Origin: Actinomycetota bacterium
Lineage (GTDB): Bacteria > Actinomycetota > Rubrobacteria > Rubrobacterales > Rubrobacteraceae
Direction: 5' to 3'
DNA: 64,000 bases
NCBI GenBank assembly: GCA_902810695.1
Contig: CADDYV010000012.1
Location: forward strand, 1 to 64,000
Numbering within the stretch: position 1 is the stretch's first letter; every line of letters begins with the position of its first letter. The position numbers were made by a program, and so were the translations under genes. The notes under the pieces are model-generated. The model saw only the letters and a list, made by a program, of their open reading frames with translations. It ran no database searches and was not told where the DNA came from. Positions 24,644 through 33,825 of the stretch are shown here, piece by piece.

Positions 24644-25555
24644 TCAGTTAACGTAGAGGACCAGCATGACAACCGCGAGCCACAGCAAAAGCGTGATCTG
24701 AAGCGGCCTGTCCGACAGCAGCAGGGTATCAGGGTCGCCTCCGCCATTCCGGTGTACCAGGAGCATGTAGCGGAAGATCCCATACACCACGAACGGGATA
24801 CTCGACATCATGTAGACCTCGGCCTGAGCCTTGTAGACGAAGAAGGTGTAGAGCGAGTAGGCGATGATGGTCGCCGAGAGCATGATGTTCATCATCTGAT
24901 CGAGCATCGCCACCGAGTAGTCCGCGAGGTTCTTGCGATGTCCTGCCGCCGCCTCTCCCAGGCTCGCGATCTCGTGCCGGCGCTTGGAGAAGCCGAGAAA
25001 TAGCGTCAGAAGGCCCGTGCAGACGATCAGCCACGGGGAAACGGGACTGTGGACCGCCGCAACGCCCGCCAGGGCCCGGATCACGAACCCGGCGGAGATC
25101 GCCATCACATCCAGTATCGCCAGGTGCTTCAAGACCAGCGAGTAAGCACCTTGTAAAACGAGGTAGGAAACGCTTGTGAGCCCGACCTCCGGACCTACGG
25201 CAAAACTCAGCGCCAGGCCCAGAGCAGCCAGTATCGCGGCGTATGTCAACGCCGCACGCGGCTGTATCTCGCCGCTGGCAACGGGGCGGAACCTCTTCTT
25301 GGGATGCTCGCGGTCTTCCTTGACATCCAGAACATCGTTCGCGGCATACACCGCTCCGGAGAGAGCACAGAAAGCCACGAAAGTAACCATAGCGGATGCC
25401 ACGGACGGCGCGGAAAACGCCTGTTTCGCGAAGACAAGTCCGGCCAGAACGAAGCCATTCTTGGTCCACTGCCTGGGCCGGGCCAGCCGCAGGTACGCGC
25501 GCATGATCCCTTTTGTTGTTGTGCCTCCACTCTCCATGTCAGCCGTTTCTACCAT
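24644..25555 (-). CDS. UbiA-family prenyltransferase, DPPR-synthase-like
   Basis: A 303-residue protein with about nine membrane spans. The first aspartate motif is NDVLDVKEDREHPKKRFRP (about residues 73-91), the form found in decaprenyl-phosphate phosphoribosyltransferase (Rv3806c type), which makes the precursor of arabinose donors. The N terminus RPRQWTKN is also of this group. Start ATG 25555 has GAGGAAG upstream; internal ATG 25537 is an alternative. It is divergent from menA, a different UbiA member. In non-mycolic Actinobacteria the end product is less clear. Confidence 0.8.
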   Translation of the reverse strand: MVETADMESGGTTTKGIMRAYLRLARPRQWTKNGFVLAGLVFAKQAFSAPSVASAMVTFVAFCALSGAVYAANDVLDVKEDREHPKKRFRPVASGEIQPRAALTYAAILAALGLALSFAVGPEVGLTSVSYLVLQGAYSLVLKHLAILDVMAISAGFVIRALAGVAAVHSPVSPWLIVCTGLLTLFLGFSKRRHEIASLGEAAAGHRKNLADYSVAMLDQMMNIMLSATIIAYSLYTFFVYKAQAEVYMMSSIPFVVYGIFRYMLLVHRNGGGDPDTLLLSDRPLQITLLLWLAVVMLVLYVN

Positions 25556-25694
25556 AAACTTCCTCAGAAGTCTGTGCTAATAAACATTTTGTCTCTAAAC
25601 CCTTGAGAAAGGGCTTACAAGAAAATTCGCGTGGTTAGCTGTAAATTACAGTAAAGTAGTAAATAGCGATGCGCGATCCCAGAGGGCAGAAGAA

Positions 25695-26594
25695 GTGATC
25701 CAGCGCCAGTCCCTGGCAGAGTGGTTCTGGCTGGCGCGTCCTTTCTCCCTGACAGCCTCAGCAATACCCGTGATCTTCGGGACGGCACTCGCCGCAAAAG
25801 ATGGTTTCTTCGCCTGGGGACCGGCTCTGGCGATGCTTTTCGCCAGCCTTCTGATACAGGCCGCAACCAACATGTTCAATGAGTTCTACGACGAGAAGCG
25901 CGGCCTGGATACAACGCTTTCGGTCGGCATCGCCGGCTCCATCGTCAAAGGGCACCTCACCGCGCGTGCCGTGCTCCTGGGCGCGCTATTTTGCTACACG
26001 CTCGCGTTGTTTTTCAGCCTGTATCTCGTCGCGGTCGGAGGATGGCCGATACTCCTGCTCGGCTGTCTCTCGGCGCTGGGCGGATACGTCTACTCCGCCG
26101 GACCACGGCCTATCGCCTACACGCCCGCGAGCGAAGCTATGGTCTTCGTGTTTATGGGAGTGATCATCGTGGTCATAACCTATGGGGTGCAGGCGCTCAG
26201 CTTCCCGCCATACGTCCCTCTCGCCTCCATCCCTCTCGGTTGCCTGGTCTCTGCCATCCTGCTCGCCAATAACATCCGTGATATGGACTCCGACCGGCAA
26301 GGAAACCGGCGCACGCTTCCCATCGCGCTGGGCCGTCGAGGTGGTATCGCCATTTATGACGGACTTCTGCTCGCCCCCTACGTTTGCGTGGCCCTGTTCA
26401 TAGCCTTCGGGCTCGTTCCCTGGAGTGCCGGACTAGTCTTTCTGAGCGCGCCGCTGATTGTGCGCCTGTGGCGGATGGTCTCCTCTACCACCGTCCCGGA
26501 ACGGCTGGACCCCGTGGTAAAGGGCACCGCCGGGCTACACGCAGTCTTCGGCATCCTGTACTCCGCAGGTATTCTTCTGGGACCGCTGATCTGA
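25695..26594 (+). CDS. menA: 1,4-dihydroxy-2-naphthoate (or related) polyprenyltransferase
   Basis: A 299-residue UbiA-family membrane enzyme. Aspartate motifs are NMFNEFYDEKRGLDT (about residues 60-74) and NNIRDMDSDRQGNRRT (about residues 195-210), the MenA form. It joins the polyprenyl chain to the naphthoate ring in menaquinone synthesis. The start is GTG 25695 with a weak ribosome site. It is followed after 10 bp by the SRPBCC protein. The polyprenyl synthase and methyltransferase of the same pathway lie at 30256-31921. Confidence 0.85.
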   Translation: MIQRQSLAEWFWLARPFSLTASAIPVIFGTALAAKDGFFAWGPALAMLFASLLIQAATNMFNEFYDEKRGLDTTLSVGIAGSIVKGHLTARAVLLGALFCYTLALFFSLYLVAVGGWPILLLGCLSALGGYVYSAGPRPIAYTPASEAMVFVFMGVIIVVITYGVQALSFPPYVPLASIPLGCLVSAILLANNIRDMDSDRQGNRRTLPIALGRRGGIAIYDGLLLAPYVCVALFIAFGLVPWSAGLVFLSAPLIVRLWRMVSSTTVPERLDPVVKGTAGLHAVFGILYSAGILLGPLI

Positions 26595-26604
26595 TGTCTG
26601 GATC

Positions 26605-27057
26605 ATGAACCATCCGATAAACGTGAGCCTTCTGGTCTCCGAGGTCGAGCGCGAGAAGATCTTCGCCGCGCTCCTCGAATTCTGGCATTTCCCCCAATGG
26701 ATACACGGGTTACGGTGGGTGCGGCTGCTGGAGGGCGCAGAGCTGGTGCAGCCGGGAACCAAGTTCAGCTTCGGTCTGAGCGCCGCAGGCTTGCGCCACG
26801 AGGTGGTGAGTACGATGACCGAGGTAGACGCGCCGCGCTCGATACAGTGGCGCTACATCTCCGGCGCCGTGGGAAGCGGCGGCTGGACGCTCGAAGATGC
26901 TGGCGTCAAAACCGTGCGCCTGACGTTCTCGACCGACTACGAAGTCAGGCCCCTGTGGCTCGACAGGCTCGCCAACCGGCCATTCTTCCGCAGAGTCGTG
27001 GAAGATCTGGTACGGCGGTCCATGCGGAGCCTGGTCGAGAACCTCAAAGCTGCTTAG
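26605..27057 (+). CDS. SRPBCC-family (polyketide cyclase-like) protein
   Basis: A 150-residue protein with the START/SRPBCC pattern: an N-terminal strand, the helix around FAALLEFWHFPQWI, then strands and a long C-terminal helix ending RRSMRSLVENLK. These proteins bind hydrophobic ligands in a cavity. Next to menA it could bind a quinone precursor, as COQ10-like proteins do; this is inferred. It overlaps the tatC end by four bases in convergent orientation. Confidence 0.75.
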   Translation: MNHPINVSLLVSEVEREKIFAALLEFWHFPQWIHGLRWVRLLEGAELVQPGTKFSFGLSAAGLRHEVVSTMTEVDAPRSIQWRYISGAVGSGGWTLEDAGVKTVRLTFSTDYEVRPLWLDRLANRPFFRRVVEDLVRRSMRSLVENLKAA

Positions 27058-27875
27058 AGATCCTGCTCCCTCTCATAGACGTCTTCTTCCACACCGCCCT
27101 CGTCTTCCTCTGAGATATCCGGCACCGCAACGCTCTCAAATGGCTTCGCGTAGCGGGCGATGAGGATGCTGACCTCGTACATCATAAGAAGAGGAACCGC
27201 CACGAGCGACATGCTGAAGGGGTCCTGTCCGGGTGTTATCGCGGCAGCGATGATCAAATTGATTATGACGGCGTGCTTGCGGTACTTCTTCAGGAAATTC
27301 GGGTTCACCAGACCGAGCTTCGTTCCCACATAAGTCGCCGACGGAAACTCGAAAACCAGTCCGATAGCCAGGAGAAAGCGCGTAACGAACGCCAGATACG
27401 TGTCGGAGGTGATGATCTCGGAATAACGATTCTGCGCGTAGTTGAGCAGAAAATGCAAACCTACCGGCAGGACGACGTAACGCGCGAAGATTATCCCGAG
27501 CAAAAATAGCGAGGATGAGAGCGCGATCAGGGTGTAGGTAAATAACTTCCCCGTTTCCCCGACCGCCGGCGCGACGAACGCCCAGACCTGATAAATGAGT
27601 ATGGGAAGCGTTATGACGAACGCCGCATAAAGCGCCAGCTTCAGGTCCGTCATGAGCGGCGACGTTACGCCGGTGAAGTGCAGCTTGTGCAACCCGGAAG
27701 GTCCAAGGAGCCAGTGGAAGAGCCAGACCCGGAAAAACCACGCCACAACCGCCGCCACAACAAATGCGATCCCGACCTTGATGATCCTGGACCGCAACTC
27801 GTCCAGGTGCTCTATCAGGGTCATTCGTCTTTCATCCCGCGCGCGGGCGGCGAGTGTTCTCAGCGGGCTGGCCAT
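27054..27875 (-). CDS. tatC: Sec-independent (twin-arginine) translocase subunit TatC
   Basis: A 273-residue protein with six hydrophobic spans. The family start MTLIEHLDELRSRI (about residue 18) and the loop FPSATYVGTKLGLVNP are visible. TatC binds twin-arginine signal peptides in the membrane. The C terminus after about residue 240 is acidic. It follows tatA by 33 bp. A client with a twin-arginine signal is the sugar-binding protein at 50610-51953. Confidence 0.93.
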   Translation of the reverse strand: MASPLRTLAARARDERRMTLIEHLDELRSRIIKVGIAFVVAAVVAWFFRVWLFHWLLGPSGLHKLHFTGVTSPLMTDLKLALYAAFVITLPILIYQVWAFVAPAVGETGKLFTYTLIALSSSLFLLGIIFARYVVLPVGLHFLLNYAQNRYSEIITSDTYLAFVTRFLLAIGLVFEFPSATYVGTKLGLVNPNFLKKYRKHAVIINLIIAAAITPGQDPFSMSLVAVPLLMMYEVSILIARYAKPFESVAVPDISEEDEGGVEEDVYEREQDL

Positions 27876-27908
27876 CTCTTTCTAGAAGCCCTTGGCCTTT
27901 CTCTGGAT

Positions 27909-28145
27909 CTACTTGTGCTCAGCCTGTCTGGGTTTGTCGGACTTGTCGTCCTCTCCAGCAGCCAGTTCTTCGTCTTTTTTCTTGTTCTTTTCCTCTATCT
28001 CCTCGTCGTAATCTCCCGAGGTTCCCTTCCTGAACTCCCTCATGCCTGTTCCGATTCCTTTGGCAAGCTCCGGGATGCGCTTGGCGCCAAACAGCAACAC
28101 CACAATTACCAAGACTATTATCAGTTCCGTAGGCCCGACCGGCAT
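27909..28145 (-). CDS. tatA: Twin-arginine translocase subunit TatA
   Basis: A 78-residue protein with one membrane span (ELIIVLVIVVLLFGAKRIPE), an amphipathic helix, and a charged tail rich in K, D and E. This is the pore-forming TatA/E type. It lies just upstream of tatC. A second TatA-like gene is at 45764. Confidence 0.92.
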   Translation of the reverse strand: MPVGPTELIIVLVIVVLLFGAKRIPELAKGIGTGMREFRKGTSGDYDEEIEEKNKKKDEELAAGEDDKSDKPRQAEHK

Positions 28146-28219
28146 CTCTCCTCCTGGCTCTGCTGGTAATTATCTAAAGCCGATATACGACATTTTACTA
28201 TTCTACGGTTCGCGGCGAG

Positions 28220-28984
28220 TTATGGTTGCGTTTTTCCGCCGTGGAGCAGAGAGGATATCCGCTTTCTGACCTCATCCGCTCTCTTGCCTTTGGGATTTAA
28301 TTTCAGGTATCCGTTCCAGTATTTCACCGCCAGACCGGGCTGGCCGGCCTGATCGTAGGCCTGCCCCGCCGCCAGATACGCCTGCGAGTCTTTGGGATCG
28401 GCTTTTGTAGCCGCGGCGAAGGCGTCCCCGGCCTTGTCATAGAGAGCCTTCTGCTGGTCTTTCGGGATCGTCTGCGCCTGCTGGGCAATAGACTGGCCTA
28501 TTCCCATCAGCAACTGTGAGTTTTTCCCGGCCTGATCTATCGAGTCTCCGAAGGCGTTCTCCGCTTTGTTATAGAGCTCCTTCTTCTGTTTTGTGGGAGC
28601 CGTTTGAGCCTGCTGGGCGTAGATCTGTCCGAGGAAGAACGTTATCCGCGCGTCCTTCGACGTCTCCTTACGACCCTTTTTCAGAACCGCCTCGGCTTTG
28701 CCAAGCTGATTATTCTGCGTGTAGGCGAAAGCGAGGCTGATGATCGCTTTGGGATCTTTCGGGTTCTGCTTGAGGTTTTGCCTGGCATAGCGGATCTGGT
28801 CCTGGGGGCTCACGGTTTGCCCGCCTTGCTGCTGCTGACCAGAGTTACCGCGGAATAGATCCGCGATGTTTATGTTGAGCCCGGTGCCCAGCCCCATAAA
28901 CAGAAAAGAACCGAGGAATAGTATGACAAGCGCGACCGCGCCTACCCTGGTCCAGAAGCTGAGCTTTTGACGATCCATCATCAT
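28220..28984 (-). CDS. Membrane-anchored TPR protein
   Basis: A 254-residue protein. One N-terminal membrane span (about residues 13-33, VGAVALVILFLGSFLFMGLG) is followed by a Gln/Gly-rich linker and three to four tetratricopeptide repeats with the usual spacing (for example AIISLAFAYTQNNQLGKAEA and AYLAAGQAYDQAGQPGLAV). The TPR part probably lies outside the cytoplasm. ATG 28984 has AAGGAG upstream. Its partner proteins are unknown; it stands between tatA and the amidohydrolase on the minus strand. Confidence 0.75.
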   Translation of the reverse strand: MMMDRQKLSFWTRVGAVALVILFLGSFLFMGLGTGLNINIADLFRGNSGQQQQGGQTVSPQDQIRYARQNLKQNPKDPKAIISLAFAYTQNNQLGKAEAVLKKGRKETSKDARITFFLGQIYAQQAQTAPTKQKKELYNKAENAFGDSIDQAGKNSQLLMGIGQSIAQQAQTIPKDQQKALYDKAGDAFAAATKADPKDSQAYLAAGQAYDQAGQPGLAVKYWNGYLKLNPKGKRADEVRKRISSLLHGGKTQP

Positions 28985-29009
28985 GGCAAGTTCTCCTTGA
29001 AGGGAACCT

Positions 29010-30263
29010 TTAGCCTTCTGCCCGATTGTATATCAGATTGCCGCTCACAACCGTCGCGAGGACTCCCCCCGCGGCGGCTGCTTCTAGCACTTCTCGCTCG
29101 GAATCTCCTCCTTCAGGAGGGGACTCCACGATGGCGAGGTCTGCCCACTTGCCAGCCTCGATGCTCCCGGCAGCTCCCTCAATTCCCAGAGCCTGCGCCC
29201 CGCCGAGCGTCGCGAGCCTGAGTCCCGCCGCCCCGCTCAGACCGTGCAGCTTCACCGCGAAGAGCGTCTCTTCGAAGAGGTTGAGGCTGGGACTGCTCCA
29301 CAACCCGTCGGTTCCCATCCCGACCCGGATCCCACACTCCATCATCCGTGGCACCGGCGAGACGCCGCACCCCAAAAACTCGTTCGACCGCGGGCAGTGC
29401 GCCACCGCAACCCCCGAATGCGCCAGAACTTCAACATCTTCCTCGGATACTCCCGTCGCCAGGTGCGCGGCTATGGTTTGCGGAGCGAGCAACTCGATAC
29501 TCTCGGCATACCGCACCGGGGAGAGCCCGACCCCGCCCCAGTCGTTGTTGGCGAAGATGTTCGTCAGCGGACCGGTTCCGTCCCTCACGAACTCGACCTC
29601 TTCCGGGCTCTCCGAGAGGTGTATGGCAAGCCTGTCTCCAACCTCCCGCGTGCGCCGCGCCGCGAGCCGCGCCGACTCCGGGTCCACGGTGTAGGGCGAG
29701 TGGACGCTGATGTGCGACTCGACCCGCTCCGGCAAACCTTCGCGCAGGCTGTGGGCTTTCTCCAGTATGAACTCGACAGCCTCCTCGGGAGTGCCGTCCC
29801 CGATCTCGTGCGGAAAAAATTCCGCGTAGACTATCCCGGCCATCCCGCTCTCGGCGAGCTGCGGCAGGCACTCCCCGTAGGGTGAGGATTCGGCCATAAA
29901 AGTCGTTCCAGCCTCGATAGCCTCGCGGGCGCAGTTTCGGGCGGCCTCCGCCGTCCAGGTCTCCTTCTCCGGTAATCTCTTGATGAGATTGCCGAGCCAG
30001 CGAGCGAACGATCCCCCCTCTGGCCCATCCCCGCGCCGAAATCCCAGGTGGGCGTGCGCGTTGACCGCACCGGGGATGATCGCGCACCGGGGAAAGTATC
30101 TGATCTCCACCTCGGCGTTTTCGTGCGCCAGCTCGGAGAGTCCCCCGATAGCGGCTATATGCCCGTCCCGGACGAGAACCGCGCCTTCCCGGATAGCGGG
30201 AGATGAGACAGGCAAAAGCAAACCTGCCGCGAATATCGTGTCCCGGCTTGACGTTTCAGGCAT
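29010..30263 (-). CDS. Amidohydrolase, candidate aminodeoxyfutalosine deaminase
   Basis: A 417-residue amidohydrolase of the TrzA/AtzA/adenosine-deaminase-like group. Metal ligands are in NAHAHLGF (about residue 69), with a histidine in AIHLSESPEEVE and an aspartate in GMGTDGLWSS. Its start overlaps the polyprenyl synthase end by eight bases and it belongs to a row with ubiE/menG. Enzymes of this group deaminate aminodeoxyfutalosine in the futalosine route to menaquinone. The assignment rests on context and family, not on a specific motif; guanine- or SAH-deaminase activity is the main alternative. Confidence 0.7.
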   Translation of the reverse strand: MPETSSRDTIFAAGLLLPVSSPAIREGAVLVRDGHIAAIGGLSELAHENAEVEIRYFPRCAIIPGAVNAHAHLGFRRGDGPEGGSFARWLGNLIKRLPEKETWTAEAARNCAREAIEAGTTFMAESSPYGECLPQLAESGMAGIVYAEFFPHEIGDGTPEEAVEFILEKAHSLREGLPERVESHISVHSPYTVDPESARLAARRTREVGDRLAIHLSESPEEVEFVRDGTGPLTNIFANNDWGGVGLSPVRYAESIELLAPQTIAAHLATGVSEEDVEVLAHSGVAVAHCPRSNEFLGCGVSPVPRMMECGIRVGMGTDGLWSSPSLNLFEETLFAVKLHGLSGAAGLRLATLGGAQALGIEGAAGSIEAGKWADLAIVESPPEGGDSEREVLEAAAAGGVLATVVSGNLIYNRAEG

Positions 30264-31293
30264 TCCTTCCGACCACCTCGCTGGCTATTACCTCGAGAAT
30301 CGTCCGCTCCGGGCCATCCGGCAGCAGACCGAGTTCTCCGAGGGCGAAGTTTATCTCTTTTTCGGCCCAGGCTTCAGTCCTGGCAATTGCATCGGTGGCG
30401 AGGATGGCCTCGATTCCGGCGTCGAGCATCTCGGGGGCTGGATCCCGCGCAGCAAGCACCTTGCTTATCAGCCCGGCGTCGCCTTCCTGCATGGCGAAGA
30501 TGACCGGCAGGGTGATCGTCCCCTCCGCCAGATCCGTCCCCGCCCCCTTGCCCGTTACATCCGGCTCCCCGACAAGGTCCATCACGTCATCGGACATCTG
30601 GAAAGCAACCCCCAGAGCCTGTCCGTAGGTGGCGAGGGCATCTATCTGGCGGATCGAAAGTCCCCCCAGAGTCCCGCCCGTCACGCACGCGGCCTTGAAT
30701 AACCCGGCGGTCTTCATCCGAATGTGGTCCAGGTACTCCTCGACCCCTACAGTGCTGCCCGACGCCCGGTACTGCTCCAGCTCGCCGGAGGCGAGATCTT
30801 TAGCGGCTTCCGCGAAAACGCGCACGATGCGCGGATCTCCTATCTCCGAGAGCTCCGAGAACGCTTCGGCGAAGAGATAGTCGCCCGTGGCGATGGCAAT
30901 TTCTCGACCATAGGCCGCCACGGTGGTGAGCCTGCCGCGCCTGCTCTCGGCCCGGTCTACCACATCGTCATGAATGAGGGTCGCCGTGTGCAGAACCTCG
31001 ATAGCCACCGAAGCCTTGAGAAGCGCCCCCCGATCCGGCTCCCCCACATGCGCGCTGAGGATCAGGAGCAGTGGTCTCAGGCGCTTTCCCCCGGAAGTGA
31101 GCGCCTCGTGAGATGGCTCGGCGAGCGCACCTGGAGCCCTCTCCGCCACCCCGGCAAGCCTACTCTCGACCGTCCGCACGGCTTCCTCGATGCTGTCGGG
31201 GAGCAGCGACCGCAGGCTACCGGCGCTTTGTTCCGCGGTAGAGCGCGATGATGCCGCCTGCCAGCTTCCACCACGTAACATCTCGTAATCCAT
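30256..31293 (-). CDS. Polyprenyl diphosphate synthase (menaquinone side chain)
   Basis: A 345-residue trans-prenyltransferase. Both aspartate motifs are visible, LIHDDVVD (about residue 113) and MSDDVMD (about residue 238), as are GGKRLRP (about residue 71) and the lysine of MKTAG. ATG 31293 lies 77 bases inside ubiE; no standard start is found nearer to the conserved region, so I keep it, with GGAG upstream. It likely makes a long polyprenyl diphosphate for menaquinone; chain length cannot be judged with confidence. Confidence 0.85.
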   Translation of the reverse strand: MDYEMLRGGSWQAASSRSTAEQSAGSLRSLLPDSIEEAVRTVESRLAGVAERAPGALAEPSHEALTSGGKRLRPLLLILSAHVGEPDRGALLKASVAIEVLHTATLIHDDVVDRAESRRGRLTTVAAYGREIAIATGDYLFAEAFSELSEIGDPRIVRVFAEAAKDLASGELEQYRASGSTVGVEEYLDHIRMKTAGLFKAACVTGGTLGGLSIRQIDALATYGQALGVAFQMSDDVMDLVGEPDVTGKGAGTDLAEGTITLPVIFAMQEGDAGLISKVLAARDPAPEMLDAGIEAILATDAIARTEAWAEKEINFALGELGLLPDGPERTILEVIASEVVGRNA

Positions 31294-31921
31294 TACGCTC
31301 CATTATCTCAGCCAGTTTACCGGGTGCTACGAACTCCTTCACCGACTCGGGCAGATAAGAGTATGCCCGCCGGTCTCCGGAAATTACCCCTCCGAGCCGG
31401 GGGACTATCTTATCAAACCAGATCCCGTAAAACGCGCCGAACAGCACCCCTTGAGGCCGCGTTATCTCCAGACACACCACCCTGCCGCCCGGTTTGACGC
31501 AGCGGGCCATCTCCGAGAAGAGCGCATCGAGGTCCGGTATGTTCCTCGCACCGTAGGAGATGGTGGCGGCATCGAAGCTCTCTGATGGGATGTTTTCGAG
31601 GTTCGTGGCGTCTCCCAGCCGGTACTCGATGTTGGGCAGAGGTCTTGCAGCGGCGATGCGCAGCATCTCCGGCGAGAAGTCCACGCCGACCACGCTTCCG
31701 CCCGAACCGACCGCTTTTGCGAGGTCGCGGGTGAGGCTCCCCGTCCCGCACGCCAGATCCAGCGCCCGGTCTCCGGGACGCAACGCAGCCACCCGGACCG
31801 CTTTCCTGTTCCACAGGCGGTAGAGACCGCAGGTCATGAGTGCGTTGAGCAGATCGTAGCGACCAGCGATCCGGTCGAACATCTCCCTCACGAACTGCGC
31901 GCGCTCGGTTCCAGTAGGCAA
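31217..31921 (-). CDS. ubiE: Demethylmenaquinone methyltransferase
   Basis: A 234-residue class I SAM methyltransferase of the UbiE/MenG family. SAM motif LDLACGTGSLT (about residue 55), YGARNIPDL (about residue 121) and the C-terminal WWKLAGGIIALYRGTK are typical. It performs the last step of menaquinone synthesis. It lies in a row with the polyprenyl synthase and the amidohydrolase, 60 bp after the small protein at 31982. Confidence 0.93.
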   Translation of the reverse strand: MPTGTERAQFVREMFDRIAGRYDLLNALMTCGLYRLWNRKAVRVAALRPGDRALDLACGTGSLTRDLAKAVGSGGSVVGVDFSPEMLRIAAARPLPNIEYRLGDATNLENIPSESFDAATISYGARNIPDLDALFSEMARCVKPGGRVVCLEITRPQGVLFGAFYGIWFDKIVPRLGGVISGDRRAYSYLPESVKEFVAPGKLAEIMERNGLRDVTWWKLAGGIIALYRGTKRR

Positions 31922-31981
31922 TCGCTTTTCGGAAACCGGCTCTCTATCCGTACCCTCTATCTTCGCCTCGGCCTCCAGGGA

Positions 31982-32416
31982 CTACTCGTTTTCGTCTCTC
32001 ACCTTTCGTGCTGCCTCGCAGATGCGAGCTCTGGATCTCTCCGCGCTCTCGCCAGAGATTATTCTCAGGAGATCCGCCAGATGCGGCGTCCACGACTCCA
32101 GCGACACCCCATCCCCGCTGGAGATTCGCCCGGCTCCATCCCGGATCATGCGACTCGCTACAGCGACGAACCGAGGTTCGTTCAGGCAAGATATGGTCTC
32201 CACGGCCCAGGCGTAGGCGTCATCGCCGACCAGGATATCGTGGTCCGCTGCCGATCCAACCGTAGCGGCGTAGTGGGAGTCGAACCCTCGCTGCAGAAAG
32301 CCTAGTGCCTCTGCCACCACCTCTCCCCGGTGATCCTCGCCGGGTATCGTGCTGGCCGCTCTCAGGAACACGTTCTTCAGTGAACCTTCGGGAGTCCTTT
32401 GGGTCGTTTGCTCCAT
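31982..32416 (-). CDS. Hypothetical protein, 144 residues
   Basis: I do not recognise the family. The sequence is soluble and helical, with conserved-looking stretches such as DDAYAWAVETISCLNEPRFV and SWTPHLADLLRIISGES. It starts one base after the hemL stop and precedes ubiE, so it is part of a haem-quinone operon. No metal-binding or catalytic motif is obvious. A role in tetrapyrrole or quinone metabolism would only be inferred from place. Confidence 0.6.
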   Translation of the reverse strand: MEQTTQRTPEGSLKNVFLRAASTIPGEDHRGEVVAEALGFLQRGFDSHYAATVGSAADHDILVGDDAYAWAVETISCLNEPRFVAVASRMIRDGAGRISSGDGVSLESWTPHLADLLRIISGESAERSRARICEAARKVRDENE

Positions 32417-33769
32417 CTAACCCCGCCCGGAGCCAGCGAACCATTCTCGGGCCGCGGCAAAGGTCTTTTCGAGGTCCGCCTCAACGTGCGCGGCGGAGAG
32501 GAAACCCGTCTCGTACTGGCTCGGCGCGAGGTAGACGCCACGGGAGAGCATGTGCCAGAAGAAGCTCTTGAACGCCTCCAGATCTGAAGCTGCCGCCGAA
32601 GCGAAGTCCGTGACCGGCCCTTCGGTAAAGAACACGCTGACCATCGAGCCCACCTGGCTTACCGTTACCGGAACGTCGCCTTCTGATGCGGCCTCCCTCA
32701 TCCCCTCTTTCCAGCGCGCTCCCATCTCTTCGAGACGCTCGTAGAATCCGGGCTCGCCCGTCGCGTGCAGGGTAGCGAGCCCGGCGGCCATCGCCAGGGG
32801 ATTGCCCGAGAGCGTACCGGCCTGGTAGACCGGTCCTGTGGGAGCGAGTTGGTCCATGATCTCCCGCTTCCCGCCGAAGGCTCCCACAGGCAATCCGCCG
32901 CCGATGACCTTGCCCAGAGTCGTCATGTCGGGCACGACGCCGAAGCGCTCCTGCGCCCCGCCGCGCGCGAGCCTGAAGCCCGTCATCACCTCGTCGAAGA
33001 TGAGCACAGCGCCGTTCTCGCGCGTGACCTCGCGCAACCCCTCCAGGAACCCCTCGGCAGGGGGTACGCAACCCATGTTCCCGGCGACTGGCTCCAGGAT
33101 CACAGCCGCCATCTTCTCCCCTTCTCTCCGAAAGAGGTTTTGCACCGCTTCGAGGTCGTTGTACGGCAGCACGACGGTGTCCTGCGCGGCTCCGCGGGTT
33201 ACGCCGGGGCTGTCCGGCAGACCAAACGTAGCAACCCCGCTCCCCGCCGAAGCCAGGAGCGCGTCACCGTGGCCGTGGTAGTTGCCGTCGAACTTGAGGA
33301 TCTTCTCGCGCCCGGTGTACCCGCGCGCGAGCCGGATGGCGCTCATCGTCGCCTCGGTGCCGGAGTTGGTCATCCTGACAGACTCGATAGAGGGTACGGC
33401 CTCGCACACCAGTTCGGCGAGTTCCACTTCGAGCTCTGTCGGAGCGCCGAAGCTCGTACCCTTGCGCGCGGTGCTCTCTACGTCCTCCACCACCTTCGGG
33501 TGGGCGTGGCCCAGGATCAGGGGCCCGTAGCTCATCACATAGTCCACGTACTCGTTGCCGTCCACATCGAAGATACGGGATTTCTCACCCCGTTCGATGA
33601 ACAGCGGATCTCCACCCACCGAACGGAACGCCCGAACCGGGCTGTTCACTCCCCCGGGCATACGCCTCACCGCCCGCGCCATCAGCCGGGCCGAGCGGTC
33701 ACGGGCCAGCGCTGCTCTTGCTTCCAAGTTCCCTTTGCTACCTGGCAATCGGGCAAAACCTCCATTCAA
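32417..33769 (-). CDS. hemL: Glutamate-1-semialdehyde 2,1-aminomutase
   Basis: A 450-residue PLP enzyme. The PLP lysine is in [18 protein letters not shown] (about residue 280) and the N terminus has [16 protein letters not shown]. It converts glutamate-1-semialdehyde to 5-aminolevulinate in the C5 haem route. The first 20 to 25 residues are not conserved; TTG 33748 with GGAGG ten bases upstream is a possible later start. It follows hemB by 56 bp. Confidence 0.94.
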   Translation of the reverse strand: MNGGFARLPGSKGNLEARAALARDRSARLMARAVRRMPGGVNSPVRAFRSVGGDPLFIERGEKSRIFDVDGNEYVDYVMSYGPLILGHAHPKVVEDVESTARKGTSFGAPTELEVELAELVCEAVPSIESVRMTNSGTEATMSAIRLARGYTGREKILKFDGNYHGHGDALLASAGSGVATFGLPDSPGVTRGAAQDTVVLPYNDLEAVQNLFRREGEKMAAVILEPVAGNMGCVPPAEGFLEGLREVTRENGAVLIFDEVMTGFRLARGGAQERFGVVPDMTTLGKVIGGGLPVGAFGGKREIMDQLAPTGPVYQAGTLSGNPLAMAAGLATLHATGEPGFYERLEEMGARWKEGMREAASEGDVPVTVSQVGSMVSVFFTEGPVTDFASAAASDLEAFKSFFWHMLSRGVYLAPSQYETGFLSAAHVEADLEKTFAAAREWFAGSGRG

Positions 33770-33825
33770 ACGGCCTGAGCCGGTTGTAAACCGGAACGCT
33801 ACAGCAAACCGTAAGGCTGTTTACT

